Positions 45,696 to 55,368 of a DNA stretch of 64,000 bases are shown here, piece after piece. Numbering within the stretch: position 1 is the first letter of the stretch; every line of letters begins with the position of its first letter. The translations under genes were made by a program, and so were the position numbers. Under the pieces are notes generated by a model. That model searched no databases and had not been told where the DNA came from. It was given only the letters and a program-made list of their open reading frames with translations. Location of the stretch: contig NZ_JACEIC010000002.1 in assembly GCF_013778305.1 (NCBI RefSeq), forward strand, positions 2,753,669 to 2,817,668, in the 5' to 3' direction. This DNA comes from Nocardioides agri. GTDB lineage: Bacteria; Actinomycetota; Actinomycetes; Propionibacteriales; Nocardioidaceae.

Positions 45696-47627
45696 ATGTA
45701 TGCGTTCCATGAAGGCGGCGGCATCCCGGTCGTCGACCCGACCTCAGCGGACGGGGTGTTCTCCCTGCTCTGGCTGGTGATCGCGCTGCCGCTCGCCGGC
45801 GCCGCGATCCTGCTGATCGGCGGGAAGTACACCGACAAGTGGGGCCACCTGCTGGCCACGCTGCTGCCGATCGGCTCCTTCGCGATCGCCGTGGCGATGA
45901 TCGTCGCCCTGGTGGGTCGCGAGGAGGACGACCGCCAGGTCGCCCAGCACCTCTACACGTGGTTCGAGGCCGGTCAGCTCAACGTCGGGATGGACCTGCT
46001 CTACGACCCGCTGTCGGCGCTCTTCCTGCTGCTGATCACCGGTGTCGGATCGCTGATCCACGTCTACTCGATCGGCTACATGGCGCACGACCCGCGCCGG
46101 CGCCGGTTCTTCGCCTACCTGAACCTGTTCCTCGCGGCGATGCTGATGCTGGTGCTCTCCGAGAACTACCTCGGGCTGTTCCTCGGCTGGGAGGGCGTCG
46201 GCCTCGCGTCGTACCTGCTGATCAGCTTCTGGCAGCACAAGCCGAGCGCGGCCGCTGCCGGCAAGAAGGCCTTCGTGATCAACCGCGTCGGCGACATGGG
46301 CCTGTCGCTCGCGATCATGCTCTTCTTCGTCACCTTCGGCTCGACGAGCTTCACGGTGATCAGCGAGGGCGCCGGCGAGCTGTCGGAGAAGACCGCGACG
46401 ATCCTCGGCCTACTGCTCCTGCTGGGCGCCTGCGGCAAGTCCGCCCAGTTCCCGCTCCAGGCCTGGCTGCTCGACGCCATGGAGGGCCCGACCCCGGTGT
46501 CGGCGCTCATCCACGCGGCGACGATGGTCACGGCGGGCGTCTACCTGATCGTGCGCTCGAACTTCATCTTCGACCTCGCCCCGGACGCCCAGACCGTGGT
46601 CGTCGTGGTCGCCGTCATCTCGATCTTCTGGGGTGCCTGGATCGGCTGCGCCAAGGACGACATCAAGAAGGCGCTGGCCGGCTCCACGATGAGCCAGATC
46701 GGCTACATGATGCTCGCCGCCGGCCTGGGCGTCGCAGGCTACGCGTTCGCGATCTTCCACCTGCTCACCCACGGCTTCTTCAAGGCCAACATGTTCCTCG
46801 GTGCCGGCTCGGTCATGCACGGCATGGACGACGACGTCGACATGCGCCACTACGGCGCGGTCCGCAGGGCGATGCCGGTGACGTTCCTGACCTTCGCGAT
46901 GGGCTACCTCGCGATCATCGGCTTCCCGGGCTTCTCCGGCTTCTGGTCGAAGGACAAGATCATCGAGACCGCCCTGGCCGAGAACTGGGTCGTCGGCGTC
47001 TTCGCGATCATCGGCGCCGGCATCACCGGGTTCTACATGACCCGGCTGATGCTGCTGACGTTCTTCACCGAGAAGCGATGGGACAAGGGCGTGCACCCGC
47101 ACGAGTCGCCGAAGGTGATGACGGTCCCGCTGATCGTGCTCGCCGCGCTCTCGGTCTTCGGTGGCGTCCTGATCATCAACGACTGGATCGTCACCTTCCT
47201 CGAGCCCGTCACGGGCGTGCCCGCGCACGAGGACCCGCCGCTGCCCGCGGCTGCCGTCAGCGTCCTCGTGGTGCTGGTCGTCGCGGTCGGCGTCGCGGCC
47301 GCGTGGTTCCTGGTCGGGAGGCGCGAGGTGCCCCGCGAGGCTCCGCAGGACGTCTCCTGGGTCACCAAGGCCGGGCGCAACGAGGTCTACGGCAACGAGA
47401 TCAACGACACCCTCGTCGTCAACCCGAGCAAGCACCTGACGACGGCGCTGCTCGCCACCGACAAGTACGTCGTCGACGGCGTCCTCACCGGTGGCCCCGT
47501 CGCGGTCGGCGGCTTCGCCGGATTCGCGAGGCGCATCCAGAACGGCTACGTGCGCTCGTACGCCCTGTCCATCCTCGCCGGCGCGTTGATCGTCGCCCTG
47601 GCCCTCCTGGCGGTGAACGCGGCATGA
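45696..47627 (+). CDS. nuoL: NADH-quinone oxidoreductase subunit L
   Basis: NuoL is the distal antiporter-like proton pump with the long lateral helix. The 643-residue protein has about 16 membrane segments, the catalytic region 'FFLGWEGVGLASYLLISFW'-type Glu segment near 155-170, 'AMEGPTPVSALIHAATMVT' with the conserved Lys/His region, and the lateral helix toward the C-terminus. It overlaps nuoM by 4 nt. Confidence 0.97.
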   Translation: MYAFHEGGGIPVVDPTSADGVFSLLWLVIALPLAGAAILLIGGKYTDKWGHLLATLLPIGSFAIAVAMIVALVGREEDDRQVAQHLYTWFEAGQLNVGMDLLYDPLSALFLLLITGVGSLIHVYSIGYMAHDPRRRRFFAYLNLFLAAMLMLVLSENYLGLFLGWEGVGLASYLLISFWQHKPSAAAAGKKAFVINRVGDMGLSLAIMLFFVTFGSTSFTVISEGAGELSEKTATILGLLLLLGACGKSAQFPLQAWLLDAMEGPTPVSALIHAATMVTAGVYLIVRSNFIFDLAPDAQTVVVVVAVISIFWGAWIGCAKDDIKKALAGSTMSQIGYMMLAAGLGVAGYAFAIFHLLTHGFFKANMFLGAGSVMHGMDDDVDMRHYGAVRRAMPVTFLTFAMGYLAIIGFPGFSGFWSKDKIIETALAENWVVGVFAIIGAGITGFYMTRLMLLTFFTEKRWDKGVHPHESPKVMTVPLIVLAALSVFGGVLIINDWIVTFLEPVTGVPAHEDPPLPAAAVSVLVVLVVAVGVAAAWFLVGRREVPREAPQDVSWVTKAGRNEVYGNEINDTLVVNPSKHLTTALLATDKYVVDGVLTGGPVAVGGFAGFARRIQNGYVRSYALSILAGALIVALALLAVNAA

Positions 47628-49153
47628 CCGACTTTCCCTGGCTGACCGTCCTGATCGTCGTGCCGCTCGTCGGCGCGCTGGTCACGGCGGTCCTCGGCCG
47701 CGGCCGCGGTGACGACGCGCTGCCCAAGCAGGTCGCGCTCGGCTTCGCGGTGCTGACCGCGGTGGTCGGCATCCTCATCGCGACGCAGTTCGACACCGGT
47801 GCGGGCATGCAGCTCGAGGAGACGCACACCTGGATCGAGGCGTTCGGCGTGCACTACGCGGTGGGCGTCGACGGCCTCGGCCTGCTGATGATCCTGCTGA
47901 CCGTCGGGCTGGTGCCGGTCGTGTTCGTCGCCTCGTGGCACGAGGCCGACGGCCGCAGCCCGGCGGCGTTCTTCGCCTGGGCGCTGGCGCTCGAGGCGTT
48001 CGCGCTCTGCGTCTTCGCCGCCACCGACGTCTTCCTCTTCTACGTCGTGTTCGAGGCCACGCTGATCCCGGCGTACTTCATGATCGGCGGCTTCGGCCGC
48101 GAGGGCCGGGCGTACGCCGCGCTGAAGTTCCTCATGTTCCAGCTCGGCGGCGGCCTCGTGCTGCTCGCCGCGGTCATCGGCCTCTACGTCGTCTCCGCGG
48201 ACGCCGGCACGCCGTCGTACCTGCTCTCCGACCTCTCGCAGATCGACATGAGCACGACGTGGGAGCGCTGGCTCTTCGTCGGCTTCATGGTCGCCTTCAT
48301 CGTGAAGGCGCCGCTCTTCCCGCTGCACACCTGGCTGGCCGACACCACGGAGAAGGCGACGCCCGGCACGAGCGTCTTGCTCGTCTGCGTGCTCGACAAG
48401 ATCGGCACCTTCGGCATGCTGCGCTTCTGCCTCGGGATCTTCCCGGGCGCCTCGGAGTGGGCGACGCCGGTCGTGGTCACGCTGGCGCTGATCTCGATCG
48501 TGTACGGCGCGTTCCTGGCGATCGGCCAGGACGACATCCTGCGCCTCATCGGCCTGACCTCGCTGAGCCACTTCGGCTTCATCACGCTCGGCATCTTCGC
48601 GCTGACCACCCAGGGCGGTTCGGGCTCGATCCTCTACATGGTCAACCACGGGGTCGGCACGGCCGCGCTGTTCCTGCTCGCCGGCTACCTCATCAGGCGC
48701 AAGGGCACCTCGCTCATCAGCGAGATCACGGGTGTCGAGAACCGCGCCCCGGTGCTCGCCGGGCTGTTCCTCGTCGCGGGCCTGGCCACGCTCGGCCTGC
48801 CGGGCCTGAGCCAGTTCGTCTCCGAGATCCTGGTGATGATCGCGGCGTTCGACTACCACTGGTGGGTCGGCGCCGTCTCGGTCACCGGCATCGTGCTGGC
48901 CGCCGTCTACGTGCTCTGGCTCTACCAGCGCACGATGACCGGTCCCCCGGTGCCGGCCGACGCGGGGATGAAGGACCTCAGCCGGCGGGAGCTGGTCGCG
49001 GTCGTCCCGCTGATCGCGGCGCTGGTGGTCTTCGGCTTCTGGCCGATGCCGTTGCTCGACGCGGCGAACCCGACCGTCGAGACCCTGCTGGAGCACGTCG
49101 GTGTGACCGACGACCAGCCGACCGTACCCGTGGCCGAGGAAGGTGCTCACTGA
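47624..49153 (+). CDS. nuoM: NADH-quinone oxidoreductase subunit M
   Basis: NuoM is a membrane-arm proton pump. The 509-residue protein has about 14 membrane segments, the key Glu in 'FLFYVVFEATLIPAYFMIGG' and the Lys in 'AFIVKAPLFPLHTWLADTT'. Coupled to nuoN through TGATG. Confidence 0.97.
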   Translation: MTDFPWLTVLIVVPLVGALVTAVLGRGRGDDALPKQVALGFAVLTAVVGILIATQFDTGAGMQLEETHTWIEAFGVHYAVGVDGLGLLMILLTVGLVPVVFVASWHEADGRSPAAFFAWALALEAFALCVFAATDVFLFYVVFEATLIPAYFMIGGFGREGRAYAALKFLMFQLGGGLVLLAAVIGLYVVSADAGTPSYLLSDLSQIDMSTTWERWLFVGFMVAFIVKAPLFPLHTWLADTTEKATPGTSVLLVCVLDKIGTFGMLRFCLGIFPGASEWATPVVVTLALISIVYGAFLAIGQDDILRLIGLTSLSHFGFITLGIFALTTQGGSGSILYMVNHGVGTAALFLLAGYLIRRKGTSLISEITGVENRAPVLAGLFLVAGLATLGLPGLSQFVSEILVMIAAFDYHWWVGAVSVTGIVLAAVYVLWLYQRTMTGPPVPADAGMKDLSRRELVAVVPLIAALVVFGFWPMPLLDAANPTVETLLEHVGVTDDQPTVPVAEEGAH

Positions 49154-50751
49154 TGGACTTCACCAAGCCCACCATCGAGTACGCCGACATCTGGCCGCTG
49201 CTCGTCGTCTTCGGTGTCGCCTGCCTCGGCGTCGTCGTGGAGGCGTTCGTCGCCCGGGAGCGGCGCTTCGTCGTCCAGGCCGCGCTGGCCGGGCTCGGCC
49301 TGGCGGTCGCCCTCGGCGGCACGATCTGGGTGGCCGGCAACCTCCACGAGCACGCGGGCGGCGCCGCCCGCGGCGCGGTCGACGTCGAGGGCACGGTCGT
49401 CGTCGACGGTCCGGCCGTCTTCCTGTGGGGGATCATCCTGGTCTTCGCGCTCGGTGGCGTGCTGCTCTTCGCCGAGCGCCGTCTCGAGGGCGGCGTCTCG
49501 GCGTTCGCCGGCCAGGCGGCCGCACTGCCCGGCACCGAGGCCGAGCGCCAGGCGTCGACCCGCGGCCTCGAGCACACCGAGGTCTTCCCGCTGCTGATGT
49601 TCGCGGTCGGCGGCATGATGCTCTTCCCGGCCGCCAACGACCTGCTGACGATGTTCGTCGCGCTCGAGGTGCTGTCGCTGCCGCTCTACCTGCTCTGCGG
49701 CCTGGCGCGTCGTCGCCGGCTGCTCAGCCAGGAGGCCGCGCTGAAGTACTTCCTGCTCGGCGCGTTCTCCTCCGGCTTCTTCCTCTACGGCGTCGCGCTG
49801 GTCTACGGCTTCGCCGGCTCGATGGAGTTCGCCGACATCCACGAGGCGGTCCGCAACGACCTGGAGAACCAGACCCTGCTGCTGATCGGCATCGGCATGC
49901 TGTCGGTCGGCCTGCTCTTCAAGGTGGGCGCGGCGCCGTTCCACTCCTGGACGCCCGACGTCTACCAGGGTGCGCCCACCCCGGTCACGGCGTTCATGGC
50001 GGCCGGCACCAAGATCGCGGCGTTCGGCGCGATCCTGCGCCTCTTCTACGTCGCCCTCGGCGCGGAGCGCTGGACCTGGCAGCCGATGCTGTGGGTCGTC
50101 GCGATCCTCACCATGATCGTCGGCGCCGTGCTGGCGGTCGTGCAGACCGACATGAAGCGGATGCTCGCCTACTCCTCCGTGGCCCACACCGGCTTCCTGC
50201 TCACCGGCGTGCTCGGCGTCCAGCAGGTCTCCGAGCTCGCCGACGGCGAGCTGACGTCGCTCCAGGCCGTGCTGTTCTACCTCACCACCTACGGCTTCGC
50301 GATGGTCGGTGCGTTCGCCGTGGTCACCCTGGTGCGCGACTCCGGCGGCGAGGCCTCGGCGTTCTCGCGCTGGGCCGGCCTCGGCCGTCGGTCGCCGCTC
50401 GTCGCAGCCCTGTTCGCGTTCTTCCTGCTGTCGATGGCCGGCATCCCACTGACCGCCGGGTTCGTCGGCAAGTGGGCGGTCTTCACGGTGGCGCTCTCGG
50501 CCGGCGCCTGGCCGGTCGTGGTGGCGGCCATCGCGTGCAGCATCATCGCGGTCTTCTTCTACGTGCGGGTCATCGTGCTGATGTTCTTCATCGACGGCAG
50601 CCCTGACGGCGGCGAGGTCGCCGTCGCCACCCGGCCGTCGGTGCTGACGTCGGCGACGATCGCAGTCGGCGTCGCGGCCACCCTCGTGCTCGGCATCGTG
50701 CCGGGGCCGGTGCTCACGCTCACCGAGCATGCTGGACAATTCCTCAGGTGA
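49153..50751 (+). CDS. nuoN: NADH-quinone oxidoreductase subunit N
   Basis: NuoN is the third antiporter-like pump. The 532-residue protein has about 14 membrane segments, with conserved charged residues in 'TMFVALEVLSLPLYLLCGLA' and 'LLFKVGAAPFHSWTPDVYQG'. It completes nuoA-N in the standard order. The polyprenyl synthase gene begins inside its stop codon, so translation continues beyond complex I. Confidence 0.97.
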   Translation: MDFTKPTIEYADIWPLLVVFGVACLGVVVEAFVARERRFVVQAALAGLGLAVALGGTIWVAGNLHEHAGGAARGAVDVEGTVVVDGPAVFLWGIILVFALGGVLLFAERRLEGGVSAFAGQAAALPGTEAERQASTRGLEHTEVFPLLMFAVGGMMLFPAANDLLTMFVALEVLSLPLYLLCGLARRRRLLSQEAALKYFLLGAFSSGFFLYGVALVYGFAGSMEFADIHEAVRNDLENQTLLLIGIGMLSVGLLFKVGAAPFHSWTPDVYQGAPTPVTAFMAAGTKIAAFGAILRLFYVALGAERWTWQPMLWVVAILTMIVGAVLAVVQTDMKRMLAYSSVAHTGFLLTGVLGVQQVSELADGELTSLQAVLFYLTTYGFAMVGAFAVVTLVRDSGGEASAFSRWAGLGRRSPLVAALFAFFLLSMAGIPLTAGFVGKWAVFTVALSAGAWPVVVAAIACSIIAVFFYVRVIVLMFFIDGSPDGGEVAVATRPSVLTSATIAVGVAATLVLGIVPGPVLTLTEHAGQFLR

Positions 50752-51752
50752 CGACAGGATCTGCCGCACTCGCCCTCCCGGTCGGCGACGAAGCGCTGGC
50801 CGAGAGGCTCCGTGAGCGCCTGCTCCTCGTGGAGGACGCGCTCTCGGGCCACGTGCGCAGCCGTGCCGACTTCGTGACGGAGATGGCCGGGCACCTGATG
50901 GCCGCGGGCGGGAAGCGGTTCCGGCCGCTGCTCGTGCTGCTCGCCGCGGAGGCGGGTGACCGGCCCGACTCCCACGAGGTCATCACCGCCGCCTGCGTGG
51001 TCGAGCTGACGCACCTCGCCTCGCTCTACCACGACGACGTCATGGACGAGGCCGACCTGCGCCGCGGGGCGGTCACCGCCCACTCGCGGTGGGGCAACCA
51101 CGTCGCGATCCTCACCGGCGACTTCCTGTTCTCCAAGTCCTCCGAGCTCACCGCCGAGCTCGGCCCGGACGCCGTCCGCATCCAGGCACAGACGTTCACG
51201 CGGCTGGTCGAGGGGCAGATCCTCGAGACGGTCGCCCCGCGTCCGGGCGAGGACCCGCTCGCGCACTATCTCGACGTCGTCGCCGGCAAGACCGGCTCGC
51301 TGATCGCCACCTCGGCGCGCTACGGCGCCCGCTTCGGCGGCGCGAGCCGCGAGGTCGAGGAGGCGCTCACGGCGTACGGCGAGATCGTCGGCTCGGCGTT
51401 CCAGCTCTCCGACGACATCCTCGACATCGCCTCGGAGTCCGACGAGTCCGGCAAGACCCCGGGCACCGACCTGCGCGAGGGCGTGCCGACGCTGCCGGTC
51501 ATCATGGCCCTCGCGTCCGGCGACCCAGCCGACGCCCGCCTGCACGAGCTGCTCGGTGGCGACCTCACCGACGACGACCGGCACGCGGAGGTGCTCGACC
51601 TCCTTCGCAAGCACCCCGCGATGGACCAGGCCCGCGCCTACGTCGTCGCCCAGGCCACCGAGGCCAAGCAGCACCTCACCGCGCTGCCCGAGGGCCCCGT
51701 CCGCGCCGCCCTCGAGGCGTTCGCCGACGTCGTCGCCTCCCGCACGTCCTAG
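50748..51752 (+). CDS. polyprenyl diphosphate synthase (menaquinone side chain, predicted)
   Basis: The 334-residue trans-isoprenyl diphosphate synthase has both aspartate-rich motifs, 'LYHDDVMDEADLRRG' (DDxxD) and 'LSDDILDIASESDESGK', plus 'AAGGKRFRPLLVLLA' and 'GKTGSLIATSARYG'. Long-chain synthases of this type make the C35-C50 chains used by MenA. Coupling to nuoN by a 4-nt overlap supports a role in making menaquinone, the complex I substrate. Exact chain length cannot be read from the sequence. Confidence 0.92.
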   Translation: MTTGSAALALPVGDEALAERLRERLLLVEDALSGHVRSRADFVTEMAGHLMAAGGKRFRPLLVLLAAEAGDRPDSHEVITAACVVELTHLASLYHDDVMDEADLRRGAVTAHSRWGNHVAILTGDFLFSKSSELTAELGPDAVRIQAQTFTRLVEGQILETVAPRPGEDPLAHYLDVVAGKTGSLIATSARYGARFGGASREVEEALTAYGEIVGSAFQLSDDILDIASESDESGKTPGTDLREGVPTLPVIMALASGDPADARLHELLGGDLTDDDRHAEVLDLLRKHPAMDQARAYVVAQATEAKQHLTALPEGPVRAALEAFADVVASRTS

Positions 51753-51770
51753 CCCCGCTGCATCGAGGCC

Positions 51771-51785
51771 TCTGACGACGTCAGA
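51771..51785. promoter_or_regulatory. palindrome downstream of the polyprenyl synthase gene
   Basis: TCTGACG, A, CGTCAGA is a perfect 7-1-7 inverted repeat 19 nt after the stop codon. As RNA it can form a 5-bp stem with a 5-nt loop, so it may be a weak terminator of the nuo operon. Confidence 0.4.
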
Positions 51786-51977
51786 CCGGGACGCAGGGCG
51801 GGACCGGACCGCGGGTCACGTCGGCGAGGCCTCGAGCGCGTCGGGGTCACGACCGATGGACGTGACCGTCTCGCGGTTGCTCATGACCCTCTGTCGCCGG
51901 GCGGATGCCCGACGTCACACACCAGTGTCGTCAGCCCGCGATGCTCGGGACGGTGCAAGGGGTGCCCGGACGTGCGA

Positions 51978-52003
51978 CGGCGGCCCGGTCGCCCGGGCCG
52001 CCG
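51978..52003. terminator. strong hairpin between convergent polyprenyl synthase and peptidase genes
   Basis: CGGCGGCCCGG, loop TCGC, CCGGGCCGCCG is a perfect 11-bp GC stem. It lies 35 nt downstream of the peptidase stop on the minus strand, and about 225 nt past the polyprenyl synthase stop. A second hairpin, GAGGAGG...CCTCCTC, is at 52010-52031. Otherwise 51753-52037 contains no gene. Confidence 0.7.
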
Positions 52004-52037
52004 CCTGTCGAGGAGGTGGTGATGCCTCCTCGTGACC

Positions 52038-54176
52038 TCAGCGCTTGCCCCCTCCCAGGTTCCGCACGCGGAGGTCGTAGTCGGCGTTGAGCACCGTGAG
52101 GTCGCCGGTGGGCAGGTTGGAGACGATGACGGCGAAGTCCCGGTTCGGCCCGTTCGCGCACTTCGTCTTCAGAGCGCCGGACGCGAAGGTGTCACCCTCG
52201 TACCGGTACACGTAGTTGCCCACGTTGTCGACGATCTCGCCGGTCGAGGTCGTGCCCGGCGTCAGGTCGCAGCTGGACACGATCTGCACGGTCCAGTTGT
52301 TGTCCTGGATGCCGGTCGTCTGGAACCACTCACCCGCGGCCGAGCTCAGCGTGGCCGGCGCGCCGTTGACCATCACGTCGTCGACGAACCAGCCGGTGTC
52401 GAGGTACGCCGCATCGGTGGAGTAGCGGAACCGGACGTCGGTGGCCCCGGCCGGGAGCTGCGCGGTCAGGTGCACGTAGACCGGGTCGTCCACGAAGTAC
52501 GCACCGCCCGAGGTGCCGGTGATGCCGTTGCCCGTCGGGTTGTTGCCGTGCGGGTTGTCATCACTGGTGATGTCGGTGCCGGAGTCGTCGACCACCGGCA
52601 CGGTGACCCACTGTCCGTTGACCAGCGCCTCGACGAACCCGTAGTCCCAGCCCTCCTCGATGAAGTGCCAGCTCCAGAAGTCGAGCGAGCTCACCGGGCC
52701 GGTCACGTCGACGTTCAGGACGTTGTCGGACTGGCTCTCGTACCCGGCGTACCAGTGCGTCGTCCCGGTGTGCGGAGCGACCTGGGTGATCGGGTCGCCG
52801 GTGAAGTCGACCGACACGTTCGGGCCGGGGTTGCGGAAGCGCTCGACCTGCATGCCGAACGGCACCGCCGTGGCGTCCTGGCCGTTCTTGCGGCGCTCCC
52901 ACTTGGCGTCCGGCTGGGCGCCCTGGCTGCTGCCGCGGTTCTCCCAGAACAGCTCGTCGGCGATGTCGATGGTCCACGACGTGAACTGCGGGTCACCGAA
53001 GTCGACGGCGCGGATGTCGAACCGGTTGGAGCCCTCGTCGTCGAGGTAGACCGCGACCGCCCAGTCCTGGAACAGCTCCTTGGCCGAGCGCAGGTCGGGA
53101 CCCGGCGACGCCGCGTTGTAGGTGTCGATGGCGTTCTGCACGCCCTCCATGCCGTCGGCCTGCTCCTCGAAGATGGTCTTGATCAGCAGGTCCCCGGCGA
53201 CGCCGTCGTACTGCAGGTCGGGTGCGTACGTGCCGTCGCCGTTGCCGCCTGCCTGCTCCCACAGGTACTGGAAGAAGGTGTACGCCGCGCCGTAGTTCTG
53301 CAGGCCGCCTCCCCATCGGGTCAACGACGTGTCGGCGTAGAAGACCTGCTGGTAGGTCAGGTGCGACCCGCCGACGTCGTAGCCGTTGAGGAAGACGGCG
53401 AAGTCGGCCAGTCCCTCGTCGACCCAGGAGAGCTCGCCCGGGTCGCTGTAGTTGTGGAGCAGGTGCTCGAGCTCGTGGGCCACGACGCCCTCGTAGAGGG
53501 TCGCCTGGTCGTTGCTCGGGTCGTCGTCACGCCACTCGGAGTCGTCCGGGCCCACCCGGTTGGCCCAGTCGAACGCGTCGATGACGATGACGTTCATGCC
53601 CGAGGAGTCGATGTACTCCGGCGCGAAGTAGCCGGCGGTGTACGTCGTCTCGGCGCAGTCGTAGTAGTTGGCGTCCTGCACGTTGTAGACGACCATCACC
53701 AGGGAGTCGCTGGCCGGCTGCGAGGGGTCGGCGGCGTCCATCTCGCCGTAGTGCTCCTCGTCGACGGCCACGATCTGGTTGGAGAGCTGGTCGCCGAGGT
53801 AGTCGATCTGCGCCTGGGTGAGGGTGTAGTCCGCGACGTCGGAGTCGGCGCAGGGCACGAACTCGTCACCGGGGGTCGGGTCGTACGACGGGTCGAGGCT
53901 GGCGACGCCGGTCGGCGCGCTGCCGTCGAGCGGGGTGCCCGCCGGCACGTAGATGTAGACCGGCGTGCCGTCGGGGGTGGTGCCGGCGTAGGCACGGACG
54001 AAGTCCTGGTCGTAGGTGCCGCCGGCCTCGCTGTCGTTGATCGGCAGCGTCAGGGTCGGCTCCCCGGGCACGTTGAGGGGCGCGGCGGACGCTGGGGGTG
54101 TCAGCGAGAGGAGCGCCAGGCCGAGGCCGGCGCACAGGGCCGCGGCGAACCAGCGGCGAGGATGGGGTGACTGCAC
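52038..54176 (-). CDS. secreted zinc metallopeptidase with immune-inhibitor-A-like C-terminal domain
   Basis: The 712-residue protein has a Sec signal peptide (cleavage near 'PPASAA', residue 31) and a gluzincin site, 'GVVAHELEHLLHNYSD' with His234, Glu235 and His238, followed by Glu254 in 'WVDEGLADFA'. This layout resembles hyicolysin-type (M30) peptidases more than M6. The C-terminal half (about 400-620) has a beta-sandwich similar to the M6 immune inhibitor A accessory domain ('DFWSWHFIEEGWDYGFVEAL', 'DTGWFVDDVMV'). GGAGG 8 nt before the GTG supports the start. It is probably an extracellular protease. The family is assigned from motifs only. Confidence 0.82.
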   Translation of the reverse strand: MQSPHPRRWFAAALCAGLGLALLSLTPPASAAPLNVPGEPTLTLPINDSEAGGTYDQDFVRAYAGTTPDGTPVYIYVPAGTPLDGSAPTGVASLDPSYDPTPGDEFVPCADSDVADYTLTQAQIDYLGDQLSNQIVAVDEEHYGEMDAADPSQPASDSLVMVVYNVQDANYYDCAETTYTAGYFAPEYIDSSGMNVIVIDAFDWANRVGPDDSEWRDDDPSNDQATLYEGVVAHELEHLLHNYSDPGELSWVDEGLADFAVFLNGYDVGGSHLTYQQVFYADTSLTRWGGGLQNYGAAYTFFQYLWEQAGGNGDGTYAPDLQYDGVAGDLLIKTIFEEQADGMEGVQNAIDTYNAASPGPDLRSAKELFQDWAVAVYLDDEGSNRFDIRAVDFGDPQFTSWTIDIADELFWENRGSSQGAQPDAKWERRKNGQDATAVPFGMQVERFRNPGPNVSVDFTGDPITQVAPHTGTTHWYAGYESQSDNVLNVDVTGPVSSLDFWSWHFIEEGWDYGFVEALVNGQWVTVPVVDDSGTDITSDDNPHGNNPTGNGITGTSGGAYFVDDPVYVHLTAQLPAGATDVRFRYSTDAAYLDTGWFVDDVMVNGAPATLSSAAGEWFQTTGIQDNNWTVQIVSSCDLTPGTTSTGEIVDNVGNYVYRYEGDTFASGALKTKCANGPNRDFAVIVSNLPTGDLTVLNADYDLRVRNLGGGKR

Positions 54177-54311
54177 AGGGGTTACCTCCGGGACGCACGA
54201 GTGTTACGCGACAGCCGGACCCTGCGCTTGAGTTGTCATAGCAGGTGATCATGCCGGGGCAGCGTGGACAAGACCGGCAAAGGTCACGAGAAGGTAACGA
54301 TCGGGCGACGA

Positions 54312-55220
54312 TCAGACCGCGCTGGCCTCGACGGTCAGCCGCAGCTGGCGCCGCCGGTGGTTGATCGCCTCGAACGTGAAGAGGACGAGCGCGATCCAGA
54401 CGAGCACGAAGCCGACCCAGCGACCGGCCGGCATGTCCTCGTGGAACCAGAAGACGCCGAGGGCGAACTGGAGGATCGGGGCGAGGTACTGCAGCAGGCC
54501 GAGCGTGACCATCGAGACCCGGGTCGCGGCCGCCCCGAAGCAGATGAGCGGCACGGCGGTCACGACGCCGGTGGTCAGGAACAGCAGCGCGTGGCCGGTG
54601 CCGTGGCTGGCGAAGTTCGACGACCCGGCCAGGCCGAGCCAGAGCACGTAGGACAGCGCGAACGGCGCGATCACGGCGGTCTCGAAGGTGAGGCTCTCGA
54701 CCGCGCCGACGTTGGCGGTCTTCTTGCACAGCCCGTAGCTGCCGAACGTCAGCGCCAGCACGAGGGCGACGTACGGCAGCCGTCCGTAGTCGAGGGTGAG
54801 CACGACCACCGCGCCGGTGGCGATGCCCATCGCGACCCACTGCAACGGGCGCAGCCGCTCGCGCAGGATCAGCACCCCCATCAGCACGGTGACGAGCGGG
54901 TTGATGAAGTAGCCGAGCGAGGTCTCGACCACGCGCCCGTTGTTGACGCCCCAGATGTAGGTGGCCCAGTTGACGCTGATCACCGCCGCGGCGATCGTCA
55001 GCAGCACCCGCACCCGGCGGACCCGCCAGATCTCGCGCAGCTGCGGCGCGCGCCGGACGAGCGCCACCAGCAGCAGCATCGTCAGGGCCGACCAGATCAC
55101 CCGGTGGGCGAGGATCTCGACCGCGCCGGCCGGCTCGAGCAGCGGCCAGTAGAGCGGGAAGAGGCCCCACAGGACGTATGCCCCGACGCCGAAGAGCAAG
55201 CCGCGGCGGGGGTCTGGCAC
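54312..55220 (-). CDS. rarD: RarD-like EamA-family transporter
   Basis: The 302-residue protein has ten predicted membrane segments forming two EamA/DMT repeats, with the RarD-type start 'GLLFGVGAYVLWGLFPLYWP' and 'WATYIWGVNNGRVVETSLGY'. RarD is named for chloramphenicol sensitivity but its true substrate is unknown. I chose the GTG at 55220 because a TATCCT box lies 6 nt upstream and the conserved domain starts right after; an earlier in-frame ATG at 55289 would run into the terminator region. Confidence 0.85.
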   Translation of the reverse strand: MPDPRRGLLFGVGAYVLWGLFPLYWPLLEPAGAVEILAHRVIWSALTMLLLVALVRRAPQLREIWRVRRVRVLLTIAAAVISVNWATYIWGVNNGRVVETSLGYFINPLVTVLMGVLILRERLRPLQWVAMGIATGAVVVLTLDYGRLPYVALVLALTFGSYGLCKKTANVGAVESLTFETAVIAPFALSYVLWLGLAGSSNFASHGTGHALLFLTTGVVTAVPLICFGAAATRVSMVTLGLLQYLAPILQFALGVFWFHEDMPAGRWVGFVLVWIALVLFTFEAINHRRRQLRLTVEASAV

Positions 55221-55226
55221 CCGCCA

Positions 55227-55232
55227 AGGATA
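55227..55232 (-). promoter_or_regulatory. leaderless -10 box of rarD
   Basis: On the minus strand TATCCT lies 6 nt before the GTG at 55220; no Shine-Dalgarno is present. Confidence 0.6.
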
Positions 55233-55290
55233 GGTGGGGTTGTTCAGTCCGACGGACGGGTATCCGTCGAGCGGGCGCGCAGTCCGCAAT

Positions 55291-55326
55291 CACGAAGGTC
55301 CCCGCTCTCGGGCGGGGACCTTCGTG
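55291..55326 (-). terminator. strong rho-independent-type terminator after korB
   Basis: CACGAAGGTCCCCGC, loop of six, GCGGGGACCTTCGTG is a perfect 15-bp stem located 42 nt past the korB stop on the minus strand. It ends the korA-korB transcript before the rarD promoter. Confidence 0.85.
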
Positions 55327-55368
55327 GCTCCGAGACGGGACCTCGTCCCCCCTCGACACCGGGGTTGC

